Positions 28,320 through 30,103 of a stretch of 30,103 nucleotides of DNA are shown here, piece after piece. A program made the translations under genes and the position numbers. The stretch covers positions 1 through 30,103 of IMG/VR virus record IMGVR_UViG_3300024259_000111; one strand, written 5' to 3'. Each line of letters opens with the position of its first letter. Position 1 is the first letter of the stretch. The notes beneath the pieces are model-generated. The model did no database searches, was not told the origin of the DNA, and worked only from the letters and a program-made list of their open reading frames with translations. The DNA is from a virus.

Positions 28320-29311
28320 ACTAACGAGTTTAATATTTCAATACGTTTTTTGTTTATTTTATTGAGTGGGTAAACGTCGTTAATGTACTCCCAGGCGGTA
28401 TCGTTATTTTCTTTTATCTTAACCCGGCCGTGGTAAATATCTTGTATGTGCTGGCTAAATTCGGCGGGGTTATCGTACTTTAAAGTACCAGGTATTTGCC
28501 ACTCCTCCCAGTTGGGTACAATGCAAACGGCCCCGGCAAATATACCCTCGAGCGCCGCAATGTTACTTTTGCAATGGTTAAATAAATGGTTGGCTAGTGG
28601 TACTATCATGGCCTTGGGTGCCACGTTGTGTATATTTTTATGATAGGGTACAACGTCGGCAACGGGCGAGTGGTATAAATTTTTAACATTTGGCGAGGCT
28701 AACATCCAAGGGTACCACCCACAAAAATGCCATTTCCAATTACTTAACTCGGCGATGCGCTCAACTAGTTGCACGGTGTGTGTCATTAAATCGAGTTGGT
28801 GGGTTTCGGAGCCGCGCCATAATACGGTATCATTTCGCTTTTTAATATCGCGGTAATTAAATAGATCCTGGTTAAAAGCATTTGGCACCACTTCAATGCG
28901 GGGGTTGTATTTATCGAAAGCCTTTTTTAACCCGTGAGTTGATACGGTTACAACGTCGGCCATGGCTAAAAAGCCGGTTACGTTTGCGATTATTGCCGGG
29001 TCTGAATATAGTACATATTGTTTATTGTCGGGTGGTACGGCTAGGAGGTTGTCGTCGTAGTCAATCCAAAGCGGTATGTTTAAATCTTTAATGTAAACGG
29101 CGAGGCGTTTAAAACTATCGTCGTAGGGGCGTTGCATTACCACCACATCGTATAACATAAGATCGGCCCACGATAGGCTCATATTTTTGTGATCCATTGA
29201 GGTAATGGAAATATTACCCTTGAGTTGTTTACTTAAATTACCAAATACGCCATTGGCGCGGTAAAAGCTGGTGGTGTCAAATTTGTTTTGTGCTAATAAT
29301 AAAATGTTCAT
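28316..29311 (-). CDS. Glycosyltransferase (GT-B fold, GT4-like)
   Basis: A 331-aa protein. The N-terminal half (1-150) has a Rossmann-like pattern with WIDYDDN (82-88), VVTVSTHGL (120-128) and VVPNAFN (141-147), which are typical steps of GT4-type enzymes. The C-terminal half holds VLWRGSETHQLDL (163-175), then KSNIAALEGIFAGAVCIVPN (248-267) with Lys248 and Glu255 in the nucleotide-sugar site. First gene of a translationally coupled trio with a methyltransferase and a heptosyltransferase-like gene. Donor and acceptor cannot be read from the sequence. Capsid or tail glycosylation, modification of the host surface, or DNA modification are possible. Confidence 0.82.
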   Translation of the reverse strand: MNILLLAQNKFDTTSFYRANGVFGNLSKQLKGNISITSMDHKNMSLSWADLMLYDVVVMQRPYDDSFKRLAVYIKDLNIPLWIDYDDNLLAVPPDNKQYVLYSDPAIIANVTGFLAMADVVTVSTHGLKKAFDKYNPRIEVVPNAFNQDLFNYRDIKKRNDTVLWRGSETHQLDLMTHTVQLVERIAELSNWKWHFCGWYPWMLASPNVKNLYHSPVADVVPYHKNIHNVAPKAMIVPLANHLFNHCKSNIAALEGIFAGAVCIVPNWEEWQIPGTLKYDNPAEFSQHIQDIYHGRVKIKENNDTAWEYINDVYPLNKINKKRIEILNSLV

Positions 29312-29334
29312 GTGTATATATTTAAAGGGTTTAA

Positions 29335-29535
29335 TTAATCTAGTAATAATGAGGGGTTCGCTTTTATTCTAGCTTTGGCGTTTTCCCAAAACAACCCCAT
29401 TAAATGCGCGGTATATTCGCCAAGCGCGGCCATGGTTTCGGCCTTTGTGCTTATGCCGGTTTCAAAATCATTTATAGTGCCCTCGCAAAACCTATTGGCG
29501 TGGGTTAATGTTTTTATATTTTGTACTTTCATCAT
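29335..29535 (-). CDS. Hypothetical protein next to terS
   Basis: A 66-aa helical protein (KVQNIKTLTHANRFCEGTIN, then AETMAALGEYTAHLMGLFWE). No family recognised. 9 bases after terS and 23 bases before the glycosyltransferase gene. Perhaps a terminase accessory; no direct sign of this. Confidence 0.6.
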   Translation of the reverse strand: MMKVQNIKTLTHANRFCEGTINDFETGISTKAETMAALGEYTAHLMGLFWENAKARIKANPSLLLD

Positions 29536-29544
29536 AATTTTTTA

Positions 29545-30072
29545 TTAATCAAAATCGTTATCGCCATCGTTATCGCCGGCGGGCATTGCTATTTTTGTAC
29601 GGGCACTGGGTGTAAAACCAAACTCGGAGGCTAATATTTTGGACCGCTCCCAACTTTCTTTATTAATTTTTTGTATTCTTTTTAAAATAAGATCCTCGCC
29701 AAACATTAATGCCTCCATTACATCGTCTTTTTTCTCGAGGGGTATACGCTCAAAATCTATTTTGGCGAGAAAATCGAGCGTATTATTAACGCCATAATTA
29801 TCGAGCTCGGCCGATGTATCTAAATAATTACCATACTCACGGCAAAAAGAAATGAATAACTCTAAATCGAGGATGGTTAAAAGGCTTAAATTTTGTAATT
29901 GTTTACCCTTGGCCCGGTAAATTTTACGGGCGTTTTTTTTAAACCACCTTGGCGCCGACGGTAATTTTATAAGTGGCGAGCCAACCAGTTCGTTTTTATT
30001 TTCTCGGCATGGTTGAGTGGTGCCCCTTAATTTTTTTAAAGCCGTTGGTGTTGGTTTCCTTCCTTTTGGCAT
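29545..30072 (-). CDS. terS: Terminase small subunit (P27 family)
   Basis: A 175-aa protein that recognises the packaging site. The N-terminal RKPTPTALKKLRGTTQP (5-21) is diagnostic for the P27/Terminase_4 family (form: grkPtp..lk.LrGnp). The middle (40-140) is helical and includes the APRWFKKNARKIYR start of the core and LDLELFISFCREYGNY. The C-terminal FGFTPSARTKI (152-162) is the common family ending, followed by an acidic tail. The ATG at 30072 is preceded by AGGA. First gene of the late operon; the XerC-like and HNH genes precede it if the ends join. Confidence 0.92.
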   Translation of the reverse strand: MPKGRKPTPTALKKLRGTTQPCRENKNELVGSPLIKLPSAPRWFKKNARKIYRAKGKQLQNLSLLTILDLELFISFCREYGNYLDTSAELDNYGVNNTLDFLAKIDFERIPLEKKDDVMEALMFGEDLILKRIQKINKESWERSKILASEFGFTPSARTKIAMPAGDNDGDNDFD

Positions 30073-30103
30073 TTTCCTAATTTTGCATATATAAAAAAAA
30101 GAC

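Overview
The window reads as one temperate, siphovirus-type phage genome of the HK97 kind that infects a member of the Bacteroidota. The host assignment rests on promoters of the form TTG-N20-TAnnTTTG, signal peptides ending in GQ or AQ, a Bacteroidota-style 385-aa integrase, and weak Shine-Dalgarno sites. No chromosomal genes are visible. An intact attP-like site lies in the interior (about 7.4-7.6 kb) between the integrase and the end of the lysis genes, and the HNH gene and terS meet across the window ends. I therefore infer that the 30,103 bases are a complete or near-complete excised phage genome, probably circular or cos-ended and cut just upstream of terS.

Layout. (1) 1-168: noncoding junction with C-rich tracts and an inverted repeat just behind a XerC-like recombinase gene. 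(2) 169-5069, minus strand: early operon read leftward from a promoter at about 5.1 kb. In order of transcription it holds a membrane-anchored LuxR-type HTH protein, several small proteins including two HTH proteins, a stand-alone DnaA domain IV-like protein, a replication initiator-like protein with repeats resembling an origin inside its gene, an unknown replication-module protein, an HNH nuclease and a XerC-like tyrosine recombinase. (3) 5146-6217, plus strand: the only plus-strand genes, namely an HTH repressor candidate, a Cys-rich small protein and a secreted small protein. These are probably the lysogeny genes. (4) 6212-7369: the phage integrase, then attP (the 3' end of a tRNA gene plus its terminator, flanked by two 18-bp direct repeats). 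(5) 30072 down to 7637, minus strand: the late operon. Its order is terS, a glycosyltransferase/methyltransferase/heptosyltransferase-like cassette, terL, portal, prohead protease, major capsid protein, connector and tail completion proteins, major tail protein, tail assembly chaperones with a -1 frameshift site, tape measure, tail tip proteins, a long tail fibre, membrane proteins, holin-like protein and M15 endolysin. It ends at the hairpin inside attP.

Most notable points: a three-gene sugar-transfer/methylation cassette between terS and terL; Sec-type signal peptides on the major capsid protein, the tail fibre and its neighbour; helically phased iterons inside the replication gene that shift reading frame; a GC-rich palindromic repeat found three times at gene junctions of the late operon; a tail-fibre segment of foreign composition that carries a gene cut by an in-frame stop; and two different tyrosine recombinases, each beside its own candidate DNA site.
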